Shown here piece after piece: positions 21,263 through 31,533 of a stretch of 64,000 nt of DNA. The notes beneath the pieces are model-generated. The model ran no database searches. It was not told the origin of the DNA and saw nothing but the letters and a program-made list of their open reading frames with translations. Position 1 is the first letter of the stretch. Each line of letters begins with the position of its first letter. The stretch covers positions 182,763,784 to 182,827,783 of the forward strand of contig CM066320.1 in NCBI GenBank assembly GCA_033807775.1. Direction: 5' to 3'. The stretch comes from Saussurea involucrata (Eukaryota > Streptophyta > Magnoliopsida > Asterales > Asteraceae). The translations under genes and the position numbers were made by a program.

Positions 21263-21284
21263 GGAATTCCGGGGACAGAATTCT

Positions 21285-21300
21285 TTTAAGGGGGGAATGT
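21285..21300 (+). other. Polypurine tract of element 1
   Basis: TTTTAAGGGGGGAATG lies directly before the 3' LTR, the usual primer for plus-strand DNA synthesis. Confidence 0.85.
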
Positions 21301-22631
21301 TGTAACAACCCAAAATCCTAGTGAGTCTTGGAGTTTGGTGGCCAAAATATAAGAAACGAAAGTTAAGTTAAGGGGCCATTTCTGTAATTTGATGAAGGTA
21401 TAAATATGCACAAAATTCTAGGGCAGCCTCCATATTGCAGAAATCAGTGATTTTATCTTGTGTGTGTATGGTGGCGTGAAACAAGGAAAGAAAGGGAAGA
21501 AGAAGAAGAGGAAGAAAGCTAAAGAGAGGAGAAATCAATCAGGTAATCCCTCTTGAATTCGTAATCTATGTAAAGTAGTATTCCCTCTTCATTAGTTTGG
21601 ATTCTATGATTGAAATCAGTGATTTAATGAGTATTCAACCATAATTCCTAAAAAGTGGGTTTCTTGGGTTTGTCTTAATAAATTGATTTAAGGGGGTTAT
21701 AAATGGATTAAGTGGGTGTTTGGGGTTGGTGGATGAACCCTTGTAGTTGGCTAATCAAACTAATGGCTTAAATTGGAGTATAAATCGGTTTTAGAATTTC
21801 TAAGTTCGAACAGCAGCGTTTTCCGGACACCAGTGTTTGATGGTGTCCGGATATGTGGCAGGTGTCCGGGTAAATGCCTCGTGAAGGTGTCCGGGTGGTG
21901 TGTCTGGATAAGTGGTGTCCGGATAAGTGTGGCATCCGGATAAGTATGGCGTCCGGATAAGTGGTGTGTCCGGATAAGTGTAGTGTCCGGATAAGTGTTG
22001 TGTCCGGATAAAGGTAGTGTCCGGATAAGGGATGTGTCCGGGAAGGGATATCCGGACAGTAGAACTGGGATATTTTCTGATGTGGATCTTCTGCCTTAGG
22101 TGTTCTGTGGGTGTAGCTTGAAGGTGTTTAGGGAGTGCATTGTACGACAATCAAGGTGAGTTCCCTAAACCTCTTTTACGACGTAAATGTTAAATGATTC
22201 TTTTACTGATTATGGTTTTAACAAGCATAAAATATTTATGAACTGATATGCATGGAAGGAAAAAAGCAATGTTTGATATGTTACAATGATGCGCATGATT
22301 TATAAAGAGTCAAATGCTTTTATGAAACGTATGTGCATGCTATGTGATGTCGGTCTGTACTGTGGGATCAATGAGCCTCGGGATCTGATGATCCCTTGGG
22401 TATGTTTGACGAGACGGTAGGTTGGAATTCGTTTCCTCCTAGGCGGGTATCGGGGAGTCTGCTTGGGCCCCGATACGAGAAGGGCGAAAGGGGAGTCTGC
22501 TTGGGCCCCGATCGCGTATGTTAAGGGATCCATTACACAGTGCAGTACCATATGTGATGATTTATGATGCATTTTAATGAAAGGATTTAAAATTGTTTAT
22601 ACATGTTCTTTTACGGAGGGAATTCACTAGA
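21301..22631 (+). repeat. Element 1 3' LTR, truncated inside the hairpin
   Basis: It matches the 5' LTR from TGTAACAACC through AATTCACTAGA, then stops. The break is inside the 5' arm of the TAGACC/GGTCTA hairpin. After six unmatched bases (22632-22636), element B LTR sequence begins. Relative to the 5' LTR it has extra GTCCGGATAAGTG units and a second copy of the GGGGAGTCTGCTTGGGCCCC unit (about 22482-22512). Confidence 0.9.
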
Positions 22632-22636
22632 GTTAT

Positions 22637-22910
22637 TTGTCCGGAAAGTTCATGTTGTCCGGATAGTTCTTGGTATCCGGAAACATTGGCTGTTTGGTCA
22701 CTTTTGAGGATAAGAGTTAGATAGATTTATCTAGAGTTATTAGCCTGTTAGTAAGTCTTATGAGTTCTTTTGGTAAAGAGATATTTGTATGTAAATTGTT
22801 TCCGATTCTGAGAATTTTGGGTAAAAGAACGGATAGCTCGAAGAAACGCTTGGAAGGGTTTTTGATAAGCAATCAGGTGAGTTTTTACTTCAAACTGTTT
22901 TCAAACTAGA

Positions 22911-22990
<80 letters not shown>

Positions 22991-23573
22991 TGAATATGTG
23001 GTAGGAATGTGACGACGTGTTTATAAATAAAGTATGATATATTGAGGTGTATATTATATTTATTTATATGAGCATTACACTACACGAGAGCACGTTGACC
23101 GGGCTTAGGACCTGTGGAGTTTTGGCTGTACGGAGGGACAGCGGTGTTGGCTGTAATTTTAGTACAGCGGAGTAAATTGATTAGTTGGCTCGCAACCAAC
23201 TAATTTGGCCATGGGAATGAGGAGTTGTACACAGCGCACGAGTTTTGTTTGGTATTTAATTATTTGTGGTTTATGGTGTTTGTACAAATGATTTTAAACT
23301 GACAGGGATTATCTCACTAGACCGTTTGGTCTAACCCTCATTTTGTTTTCAAAAATATGTATTCCAGGTCTAGGAACTTGTAATAGCAAAGGGAAAGATA
23401 AAGTGTAGGATGCGGTTGATAGCTGACGACGATTAGGAAATACTTATGTTTTGTATTGTATGGTTTTGAGACTATGGGACCGTACATGATGTATTATGTA
23501 TCTTTTGTTATGAATGTAACGATGTTATGCAATATATGTTATTTGTTGTATGTTTGGGAACCGGGTCATTACA
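22637..23573 (+). repeat. Element B left LTR, 5' end missing
   Basis: It matches 25989-26860 of the right LTR. It includes a strongly expanded (TA)n tract (22915-22986, about 70 bp, versus about 16 bp in the right LTR), donor-like TCAG|GTGAGT (22876/22877), hairpin TAGACC/GGTCTA with GTTT loop (23318-23333) and acceptor-like ATTCCAG (to 23367). It ends CATTACA. Confidence 0.9.
22915..22986. repeat. (TA)n expansion in element B left LTR
   Basis: Alternating AT about 70 bp long. The sister LTR has only a short tract at the same place. Confidence 0.95.
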
Positions 23574-23575
23574 GA

Positions 23576-23587
23576 TGGTATCAGAGC
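23576..23587 (+). other. Primer binding site, tRNA-iMet, element B
   Basis: TGGTATCAGAGC lies two bases after the LTR end. Confidence 0.93.
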
Positions 23588-23714
23588 CCTAGTTTAAGGG
23601 ATTTAGGTATTCGGATCCATACCTAGACTTAAACTGCATGTGAAGTAGGATGTCCTTGATATATTAGAACCTTGGGATGTTAAATATAAAAAGGTAGAAG
23701 GAACATCATGTAAG

Positions 23715-23834
23715 GTAATTTCAAATTACATTTGGCCAGTGTAATTGTGAACTTACAAGTACATGTTTGAACCGGAATACCTTAATATATTGGGTATGTG
23801 CTTATGTGTATGTTAATCTTGTCTGAATCAACAG
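23715..23834 (+). promoter_or_regulatory. Predicted leader intron and hairpin, element B
   Basis: Donor-like AAG|GTAATT (23714/23715) and acceptor-like AATCAACAG (to 23834), just before the gag ATG at 23836. Inside is a 7-bp hairpin AATTACA (23724-23730) with TGTAATT (23740-23746) and the loop palindrome TGGCCA (23733-23738). Same layout as in element 1. Confidence 0.5.
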
Positions 23835-23835
23835 A

Positions 23836-25142
23836 ATGGCAAGCGGTACTCGAAATACGAATATAGAGGGAGAAGGAAATCCTAATAGAACAAATCCAAC
23901 AGTCGGGACAAGGGGAAGAGGGGGAGAACGAGGTAGGGGTAGAACAGGAGGTAAAGTTCAGTCGCGAGGTACATAATTTGTTACAAGAGACGATTTGACG
24001 GCTGAAATGGGAAGACTACAAGCCAATATACAAGCTATGTTCGACCGAACTCGTCACACTGAGACTGAAATACCAGATCCTGGTCTGGAAGACGAGATGC
24101 CCATTACACCTACTGTCATACCGATGCCAAGGAAGTGTGATTACAAAATGTTTTTAAGCTACAAACCTCCAACTTACTACGGAGAAAGAGATCCGGTAAA
24201 GGCTATGAGGTGGCTGAAGGAAATATAAGCCATCTTTAAAACCAGCAAATGTGCCGATGAAGATAGAGTACTATATGGGACCGCGATGTTAAAGGCCGAT
24301 GCGCTGTACTGGTAGGAAGCTCTTATTACTTCAAGGGGACCGGACGTGTATTCTACTTTCTCCTGGGAAGAATTTGCTAGCGTTTTTTAAAAGGCAGTTC
24401 TGTCCTCAAGCTGCCGTAAGACAATTGGAAGAAGAATTCATGAATTTGCAACAGGGTAAGCTATCAGTTCGGGATTACACTGCGCGCTTTCTAGAGAAGT
24501 CCCGTTTTGCAGAATACTATGTGGCTACCGAAGCACTTAAAATGGAAAGGTTTATTTTTGGATTAAATTCGGAAATCAGAGGTCTAGTGATTGCAAAGGG
24601 ACCGGAAACCTTCTCAGCCGCAGTAGATGCTGCGGAAAATTGTCGAAAGAGATAAAGGGAGGGATGTTGGTGATAGAAGTTTTGGGAAAAGAAAATTGGA
24701 AGAAACAACGTACGATTTGGAGGAGTACGAATCCCCGAGGTTTGATAGTCATTCACTTTTCAGACCAGTTGAAAGACCATGTCCAAGATGCAATCGTGTT
24801 CATCAAGGAAACTGTTATGTGGAGTCTCGAAGTTGTTACAAGTGTGGGAAGACTGGTCACATTGCTAAAGATTGTTGGGTAACTCGATTTTGTTTCTCTT
24901 GCAACTCCCCTGATCATATTCAGTCAGATTGTCCACAATGGAAAGCACAACAGGGTAGTATGACGGTGAGACCAACGGGCGTTAGGCCAGGAGGGATACA
25001 AAGGCCTGAAGTACCGAAAGCAAAGGGTCGAGCCTTCCAAATGACAGCACAAGAAGCAGAGGAAATTCCGGATGAGGTTACAGGTACATTTCTAACAAAC
25101 CCTATACGTGCTAAGGTGTTATCTGACTTCGGTGCAAAATGA
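23836..25142 (+). pseudogene. Element B gag and start of protease, degraded
   Basis: It starts ATGGCAAGC, with a Gly/Arg-rich N-terminus as in element 1. In-frame stops occur at 23974 (TAA), 24226 (TAA) and 24313 (TAG, at a Trp of the gag YWWEA motif). Frame changes follow near 24380 and 24640. Recognisable parts are the YGERDPVKAMRW and FCPQAAVRQLEEEF gag segments, two zinc knuckles (CYKCGKTGHIAKDC, CFSCNSPDHIQSDC) and a protease start whose DSG active site reads DFG. The coding sequence ends abruptly at 25142, leaving no pol. Confidence 0.88.
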
Positions 25143-25316
25143 TCATTGATATTTCTGTTCTTTTGTTGCTTATATGTGTTAGAGATATAGATGGGTGTGG
25201 GGTGTTTATTCAGTTAGTTTCTATAGCTTTGATTGAGTTCGAAGTAGTAGTGATAAGTATTCATACCTTTTCGTTTAACCGAATTCCGGGACGGAATTCT
25301 TTTAAGGGGGAGATGA
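25143..25316 (+). other. Residual 3' end of element B with polypurine tract
   Basis: After the broken protease, about 120 bp of unrecognised sequence lead to CGAATTCCGGGACGGAATTC and the polypurine tract TTTTAAGGGGGAGA. A 60-codon frame here has no recognisable motif. Confidence 0.7.
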
Positions 25317-25519
25317 TGTAATACCCCGGGTAAGTTCGTTAGTTAAATTCTAGTTCCGTTAAATTTATTTAACTCTATAATTGATGTTTAGGGTAAGTTT
25401 GTGTAAATTATAAGTTTAAGGGGTTTTTGGTCATTAGTGAATAGTGCAAGCTTTAATTGTAAAATTTGGTTTGATATTATCACCTTAGACTCCAGATATT
25501 TTCAGTAGCAAAAATCAGT

Positions 25520-25565
<46 letters not shown>

Positions 25566-26860
25566 AGGGGAGAAAAGAAGCAAAAGAAGAAGGGAAGGGT
25601 TAGGGATTCAATTGGATTCATTGGAAGTGAAATTAAGGTATGTTCCTTTACATTTTATGTTTATAACTACTAGTAGATAGTTTCTATCGGAGTAGAATAG
25701 TCGATTTCTTATCTGGTAGTAATTTCTGTCGAATCTGGGTAGAAAAAGGGTAAACCGACAGAGGTTTCCGGACACAGTTTGAATGTGTCCGGTAGTCGTT
25801 TTGATAGTGTCCGGTAGTTTCTGTTTGCTGGTGTCCGGACGAGTCAAGTACCCGGTAAGTATCTCTTTTCCTATAGTTTCCGGATGAATCAAGATACCGG
25901 GTGGTATCCGGGTTACTTTGGTTTCCGGATGTCGCCCGGATTATTGATGTTGTCCGGGAAGTTGGGTTGTCCGGATTGGTCTTGTTGTCCGGAAAGTTCA
26001 TGTTGTCCGGATAGTTCTTGGTATCCGGAAACATTGGCTGTTTGGTCACTTTTGAGGATAAGAGTTAGATAGATTTATCTAGAGTTCTTAGCCTGTTAGT
26101 AAGTCTTATGAGTTCTTTTGGTAAAGAGATATTTGTATGTAAATTATTTCAGATTCTGAGAATTTTGGGTAAAAGATCAGATAGCTCGGAGAAACGCTTG
26201 GAAGGGTTTTTGATAAGCAATAAGGTGAGTTTTTACTTCAAACTGTTTTCAAACTGGAATATATATATATATGAGATGAATATGTGGTAGAAATGTGACG
26301 ACGTGTTTATAAATAAAGTATGATATATTGAGGTGTATAATATATTTATTTATATGAGCAATACACTACACGAGAGCACGTTGACCGGGCTTAGGACCGG
26401 TGGAGTTTTGGCTGTACGGAGGGACAACGGTGTTGGCTGTAATTTTAGTACAGCGGAGTAAATTGATTAGTTGGCTCGCAACCAACTAATTTGGCCATGG
26501 GAATGAGGAGTTGTATACAGCGCACGAGTCTTGCTTGGTATTTAATTATTTGTGGTTTATGGTGTTTGTACAAATGATTTTAAACTGATAGGGATTATCT
26601 CACTAGACCGTTTGGTCTAACCCTCATTTTGTTTTAAAAAATATGTATTCCAGGTCGAGGAACTTGTAATAGCAAATGGAAAGATAAAGTGTAGGATGCG
26701 GTTGATAGCTGACGAAGATTAGGAAATACTTATGTTTTGTATTGTATAGTTTTGAGACTATGGGACCGTACATGATGTATTATGTATCTTTTGTTATGAA
26801 TGTAACGATGTTATGCAATATATGTTATTTGTTGTATGTTTGGGAAACCGGGTCGTTACA
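25317..26860 (+). repeat. Element B right LTR (1,544 bp)
   Basis: It runs TGTAATACCCC to GGTCGTTACA. It contains a (TG)n tract (25522-25563), early donor-like AAG|GTATGT near 25638, a TCCGG array (25768-26030), donor-like TAAG|GTGAGT (26224/26225), hairpin TAGACC/GGTCTA (26604-26619) and acceptor-like ATTCCAG (to 26653). A primer site follows, so it is also positioned as a 5' LTR. Confidence 0.92.
25522..25563. repeat. (TG)n microsatellite
   Basis: About 21 GT units inside element B's right LTR. Confidence 0.95.
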
Positions 26861-27035
26861 GATGGTATCAGAGCCCTGGTTTAAGGGATTTAGGTATTCG
26901 GATCCATACCTAGACTTAAACTGCATGTGAAGTAGGATGTCCTTGATATATTAGAACCTTGGGATGTTAAATATAAAAAGATAGAAGGAACATCATGTAA
27001 GGTAATTTCAAATTACATTTGGCCAGTGTAATTGT
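26861..27035 (+). mobile_element. Second leader fragment of element B
   Basis: It has the primer site (26863-26874) and the leader through the TGGCCA hairpin (27011-27033). It matches 23574-23748 and stops two bases after the hairpin. Confidence 0.88.
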
Positions 27036-28189
27036 CGTATATTAATGTTTACTTTAATTTACTTTTTATATTAATCGAGTAAAGATTTCATGATGATTAA
27101 AGGAGAAACAAAACGGGTTCAGGAAAATGAATACATTTAAAAGTGTTAGTCGTATCATTTTTATATATTTTTTAAAAATATTATACTATGATTATATTTT
27201 GAAAATAATAAAATATTTACTATACAATTTGGATATAAAATAGTAACTATATTTATGAACTTTTGTTTTACACATGTATTTTACATTTAACAATATCAGT
27301 AGTAGTTCAAAACGAAATTTTGTTTTACCATTTACACATTACCTATTTCGTTACCCGCTACGTTTAATGGGTAGAGTATGATATGGATAAGGGTTTTATG
27401 AGATGGATAATTATCCGTTTCATTACCCGCCTGGATAACGGGTTAATCCTTACCTTATACACCCTACCCGTTGCCAACCCTATATAGAGGGGCTCTTTTC
27501 TTAAGAACATGAAAAATCATACAAACCCTTAGATTCATTTTAAATCACAAAAAGTTAGTTGAAAATAAAATTTAATATAAATTAATAACATCTCCCTCTC
27601 CCCCTCTCTGCATGACAAGATGTTTGATAATACTGAGTGGTAGCGGAAAATTGTAAAATTTCACAAAGTGGTCACAGTATTTCTATAATTGGGGTGTAAG
27701 TGTATACTAACACTATGATTGCTACAAGTAATAAAGTGATAGTATACCCATTATCATAATTACCAAAGGGATTGAACTAATGAGAATTTCAGAATTTCAT
27801 GAATTTCTTGTGTAAGTTTCGGATGAAAGAAAAATTATCGTTTTTGTTGGTGAAATTTCTTTTAATAACGGAATGAATCTCTTAATTAAAGAATGGGTAT
27901 GGGTGTAAGTTTTCTTTAAGATAAATGTACTAACAAAATGGCCAGGAAGTTTATGTCACAAAAATGTCTATAAAAATCTCGGTCTTTCGAAAGTGAATCT
28001 TTATAAATCGTGTCCATAAAGTGCGCACAAAGACACCATTACTGTTGATTCTTAATCTTGTCAATTTAGCTAATTTGACCAAAAATATCATGTTCTATTA
28101 GTATGAATATTTATACCCAAATCTCTTTGTAGTGTAAATATTGACTAATATTTTAACCTTAGCAAATCATACAAAATCTGTATCTTTAT
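27036..28189. other. AT-rich spacer, possible right half of a split DNA transposon
   Basis: Near 27345-27480 there are repeated GGATAA, CATTACCCGC and ACCCTACCCGTTGCCA motifs, which resemble the block near 14140-14230. No gene seen. Confidence 0.4.
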
Positions 28190-28197
28190 GTGATTAT

Positions 28198-28770
28198 TAG
28201 AGGTGAGCATAACCGGGTACCCGGCCAAATTTCCTAGAACCGGAACCGTGACTAGAACCGACGGTTCCTAGAATGAAGGAACTAGAACCACTTACATCGG
28301 TTCTCTATATTTTGGAACTGGTTCCGGATACCTACTGGCACTTTGTTTTTTCAAAATTTTATTACTTTATACAATAAAAATGTAATTTTAAGTCTATTGC
28401 AAATCTGTAACAAACATATTAGAACTTTTTACATAAGATGTTCGTTGTATGTAAAAGATCTTTGAATTGGTAAATCTATTTCAATTTTAGTTTTATTAAA
28501 TATTTAAATCTAATAAATATATAAATGTTTTAATTAAAAATAGCGGGTACCTGTCGGTTCCGGTTCTGGGTACTCGGTCCAGGAACCGGTCCCGGCAGGT
28601 GCCCAACGGGTAACAGTTCCAAAAAAATGAGAACCGGAACCGGAACTAGTCTTAATCGGTTCCATATTTTAGAAACCGGAACCAATCACATCGGTTCCGA
28701 TTCCGGAACCGGCAGTTCCGGAGCGGTTCCGGTTCCAAAGGCGGATACCCAGTTTCGATGCTCACCCCTA
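28198..28770. mobile_element. Non-autonomous hAT-like element with GGTTCCGG repeats (573 bp)
   Basis: The ends are TAGAGGTGAGCAT and the complement of TAGGGGTGAGCAT. They are flanked by 8-bp duplications GTGATTAT (28190-28197) and GTAATTAT (28771-28778), one mismatch apart. An 8-bp duplication is the hAT hallmark. The arms are built of GAACCGG/CCGGTTC repeats around an AT-rich core. No transposase. Confidence 0.8.
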
Positions 28771-28778
28771 GTAATTAT

Positions 28779-30513
28779 CATAGACTTTCTCAAATCTTTG
28801 TGCATCACTTAAATCATATTTTGAATCCGCCCATCTCTGGATCAAAGATGTAATACTAACACTTCAAAGCGATCAGCTTATCTTCATTAAGTTAAAGTAA
28901 CGACGCAAGTGATCAAGTATAAGAATTAGCAACATTGGCAGCACCCCAATGTTGCATATTTGTCTTAAGTTCGACTCACAGCACACCCAAAGAGGTGCTT
29001 AGGTTGTATTAAAAAAAACAAAGAACGTGGTAGAAGTAAGAGATACTTAGAAAATACTTGCATTGAAATACAAATGCTATAAATTAAACTTCTAAGGAAT
29101 TGGTCCAGATAAAGGCGTTTTTTGTTTGGGGTTTTTCCAATTTGCAACGAGGACCGTCATTTTTTATTTAGGTGTTGATTTCGATTTGCAACGAGTTCAT
29201 TTTCGATTTGGTTTTTGGTTACACTGTGGGCTGGGTTTTCATTTGGTTTGGGGGTTCTTATATTGGTTTCGATTTGGTTGAGTTTTGGTTTTCGTTTCAA
29301 GGTTCTTCGTAAACGAAGTATGGATATCACATGGCTTTGTGTTTTGGTTTGCTTTCAGATTTGTTGATCTACACATCATCTTTCTGCTATTTAAATTAGA
29401 TTTAGATTTCTGATTTGATATTAAGTTATGGTTTATTTGAGCAGCTATATCTTTATCTTTCTTTATGTTTTTTTTGTTGGTTACAAACACATCAAGAACG
29501 ATTTGATGATCTGGGAAGATGGGTGAAAGGTTTTAGCAACAACAATAGGACAATCAAAGATGAAAGCAGTCACCAGAGGGAAATGGAAGGTTCACCGGGA
29601 GTTTAGGGTTGAAAGAGAACAACAATGGTGAGTAGGCTGGAAGAGGGTGATGTGTTAAAGAGCTTCGATGGTGAGTTTACAACTGAAAGAGGGTGATAGA
29701 TTTGAGTTGTGGATGGGGTCGGGGAGGGAATGCGGATTGAGGTTATGGACTTATCGTGGATTTTCTCCTGACAGGGTCGTGATGGTGGTGGTCGTCTGTT
29801 GTTGGGTATAAATATACTGTATATAGATAACAATACCGTTTTGTGGTAAGTTTTTTCCAGCAGTTAGTATGATTCTTGTTGATGATGATGTTCTATAGAA
29901 AACGTATTTGTAGATTTATGTTTCTATCTTATTTCCGGTGGTGAAGAAATCTCTGGAGAAAATGGATTACAGGGACGTCGGCAGTAAAGAATCACCAGAG
30001 ATGATGGGTTACTTACGGTGGTTGAAGGCTGAAATCATAATAGTTTATATAACTTTTAAATTGATAACGAAATAAAAACTAAAAAGACCAAAATACCCTA
30101 GGAGTTAACAAACATTTTTAACGGAAGTTAGTTGAGGGACCGAAAGTGAAGCAAAACGACAACCACAGTGACCAAACTATAGTTAGTTCAAAAGAGGGAC
30201 TAGAATTGACAATAAATATTTACCACAGGGACCAAAAGTGTAATTTACTCAAGCTCTTATTTTATAGGGTAGAAAAGGAGAGAAAAACATCCTTTTTACC
30301 CAATAGACAAGGCATCAATCAACCTTCATGGAAAAGGGGTTTTTCTCTTCTATTATTGTAGAATGCTCATACCATCTTTCAAAATTGGGGGTTGCAGGAG
30401 ATAGCGACGTCGTTAGGTTGAAGATGCTGCAGTTTACGACCAGTACTCTGACGTCCTTTGGACGAACTCAGATTTTCTTGAAGAGTTCGTGCCCACTACC
30501 CAACAATGACGAT
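28779..30513. other. Spacer with T/G-rich runs, no gene seen
   Basis: 29160-29330 is a T/G-rich stretch of TTCGATTTGG-like short repeats. Near 30060-30245 is a block with GGGACCGAAAGTG and GGGACCAAAAGTGTAA phrases of the kind seen in old plant repeats. Short open frames have no motif. Confidence 0.5.
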
Positions 30514-30610
30514 TTTAGAGTAAAAATAAATCATTGGCATTTCATGATCTCTTATAAAACACTTTAGAGTAAAAATAAATCATTGGCATTTCGTCATCTC
30601 TTAAAAACAC
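30514..30610. repeat. Two-copy tandem repeat (49 and 48 bp)
   Basis: The segment beginning TTTAGAGTAAAAATAAATC occurs twice back to back, with three small differences. Confidence 0.9.
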
Positions 30611-30686
30611 TTTAGACAAAAAGGAAGAGATATAAGCAAAGTGGGTATATAAAATGACATAAAATCCTAGAAAATAGTAATAAATA

Positions 30687-30830
30687 ACACTAAAAATGAG
30701 AGTTCCCACTGAGGTATTGTGCAAATTTATGGATTGTTTATTAGACTCTTGGGAAAACATAACTATATGTTTGAAAACATCTAAGGATCTTCATCATATG
30801 CCTCTTACTGTTTTTTATGGAACCTTATAA
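30687..30830 (+). pseudogene. Relic of a Copia gag gene
   Basis: One frame reads EVLCKFMDCLLDSW, ICLKTSKDLHHM and LTVFYGTL before a stop. It aligns without gaps to the gag segment of the large Copia element near 41411-41534 (EVLTKFLECLPESW, CLKLSKDLRSM, LATLYGTL). Similar but broken sequence continues to about 30900. No LTRs are visible, so it is an old fragment of a different Sirevirus-like family. Confidence 0.75.
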
Positions 30831-30899
30831 AATTATGATCAAACTAAGTTACTTAGAAAGAAGGAATTTCAAGAAACCCAAAATGAAAATATAACATTT

Positions 30900-31242
30900 A
30901 TCTTGTCTAACTCCTAAAAAATCAGAATTAGTGTCACATATTGTATATGACATAGACTTGGAAGATTATGAGGAACTATCTGATAACGTCACTATTAATC
31001 CTACTAGAGGATCTGATAACGTCACTACCAATCCCACTGGGGGATCTGATAGTGAGACTTATGTACATTGGGTTTGGTACAAATTTATACCAAAATCTTG
31101 AATGCACAAATGAGTTGTCCAAATAAACCCTCATATGTGTTAACTGAACTACCCATTACCAATTTCATACTCAAACACATCAAAATAACATTTTTATATC
31201 TTAAATACTACGATGTGATTTTAAAGAGGTTAATATAGTAAG
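30900..31242. other. Spacer before element C
   Basis: It contains a two-copy repeat of about 36 bp (TCTGATAACGTCACTA..., near 30973-31045), otherwise nothing recognised. GTAAG at 31238-31242 is the left target duplication of element C. Confidence 0.6.
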
Positions 31243-31502
31243 TGTAACACCCCGAAATTTGGAAATCCGACTTTTGGAGTGCGGACGTTCGCATGGGCGC
31301 AAGGTCGGACGTCCGCGTAGCGCAGAAGTCTGCGGGTCGTCCGCGGAAGCAGCAGAAGATTTGGGGTTTCGGCCAGGTCGAGGTCGGACGTCCGCGGGAT
31401 GCACTTGTCGGACGTTCGTGATGCGTCTGATGATATTTTTGTTACTTTTAAATACCTTTCCCTCTCTCTTCCCTCACTTCATTTCACAACCCTAACTTAG
31501 CC

Positions 31503-31533
<31 letters not shown>

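Larger units (their letters stand above)
14743..22631 (+). mobile_element. Element 1: Tekay/Del-type Gypsy chromovirus, defective, 3' LTR truncated
   Basis: Structure: 5' LTR (14743-16279), primer site, leader, gag, protease, reverse transcriptase, RNase H, integrase with a chromodomain-like tail, polypurine tract, and a 3' LTR that stops at 22631. The gene order with integrase after RNase H is that of Ty3/Gypsy, and the C-terminal tail places it among chromoviruses. The polyprotein is interrupted by two frameshifts (about 18400 and 20312) and two stops replacing conserved tryptophans (19593, 20693), so it is not autonomous. The LTRs differ by roughly 1-2% outside repeat-number changes, so it is fairly young. 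The 5-bp duplication cannot be checked because the 3' end is lost. Confidence 0.92.
22637..27035 (+). mobile_element. Element B: gag-only Gypsy derivative with duplicated, truncated ends
   Basis: Partial LTR (22637-23573), primer site, degraded gag (23836-25142), polypurine tract, complete LTR (25317-26860), then a second primer site and only ~170 bp of a repeated internal leader (to 27035). There is no pol: the sequence jumps from the protease start to the polypurine tract. It would have depended on another element for replication. The left LTR is fused to element 1, and the right leader fragment ends right after the conserved leader hairpin. Confidence 0.88.
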
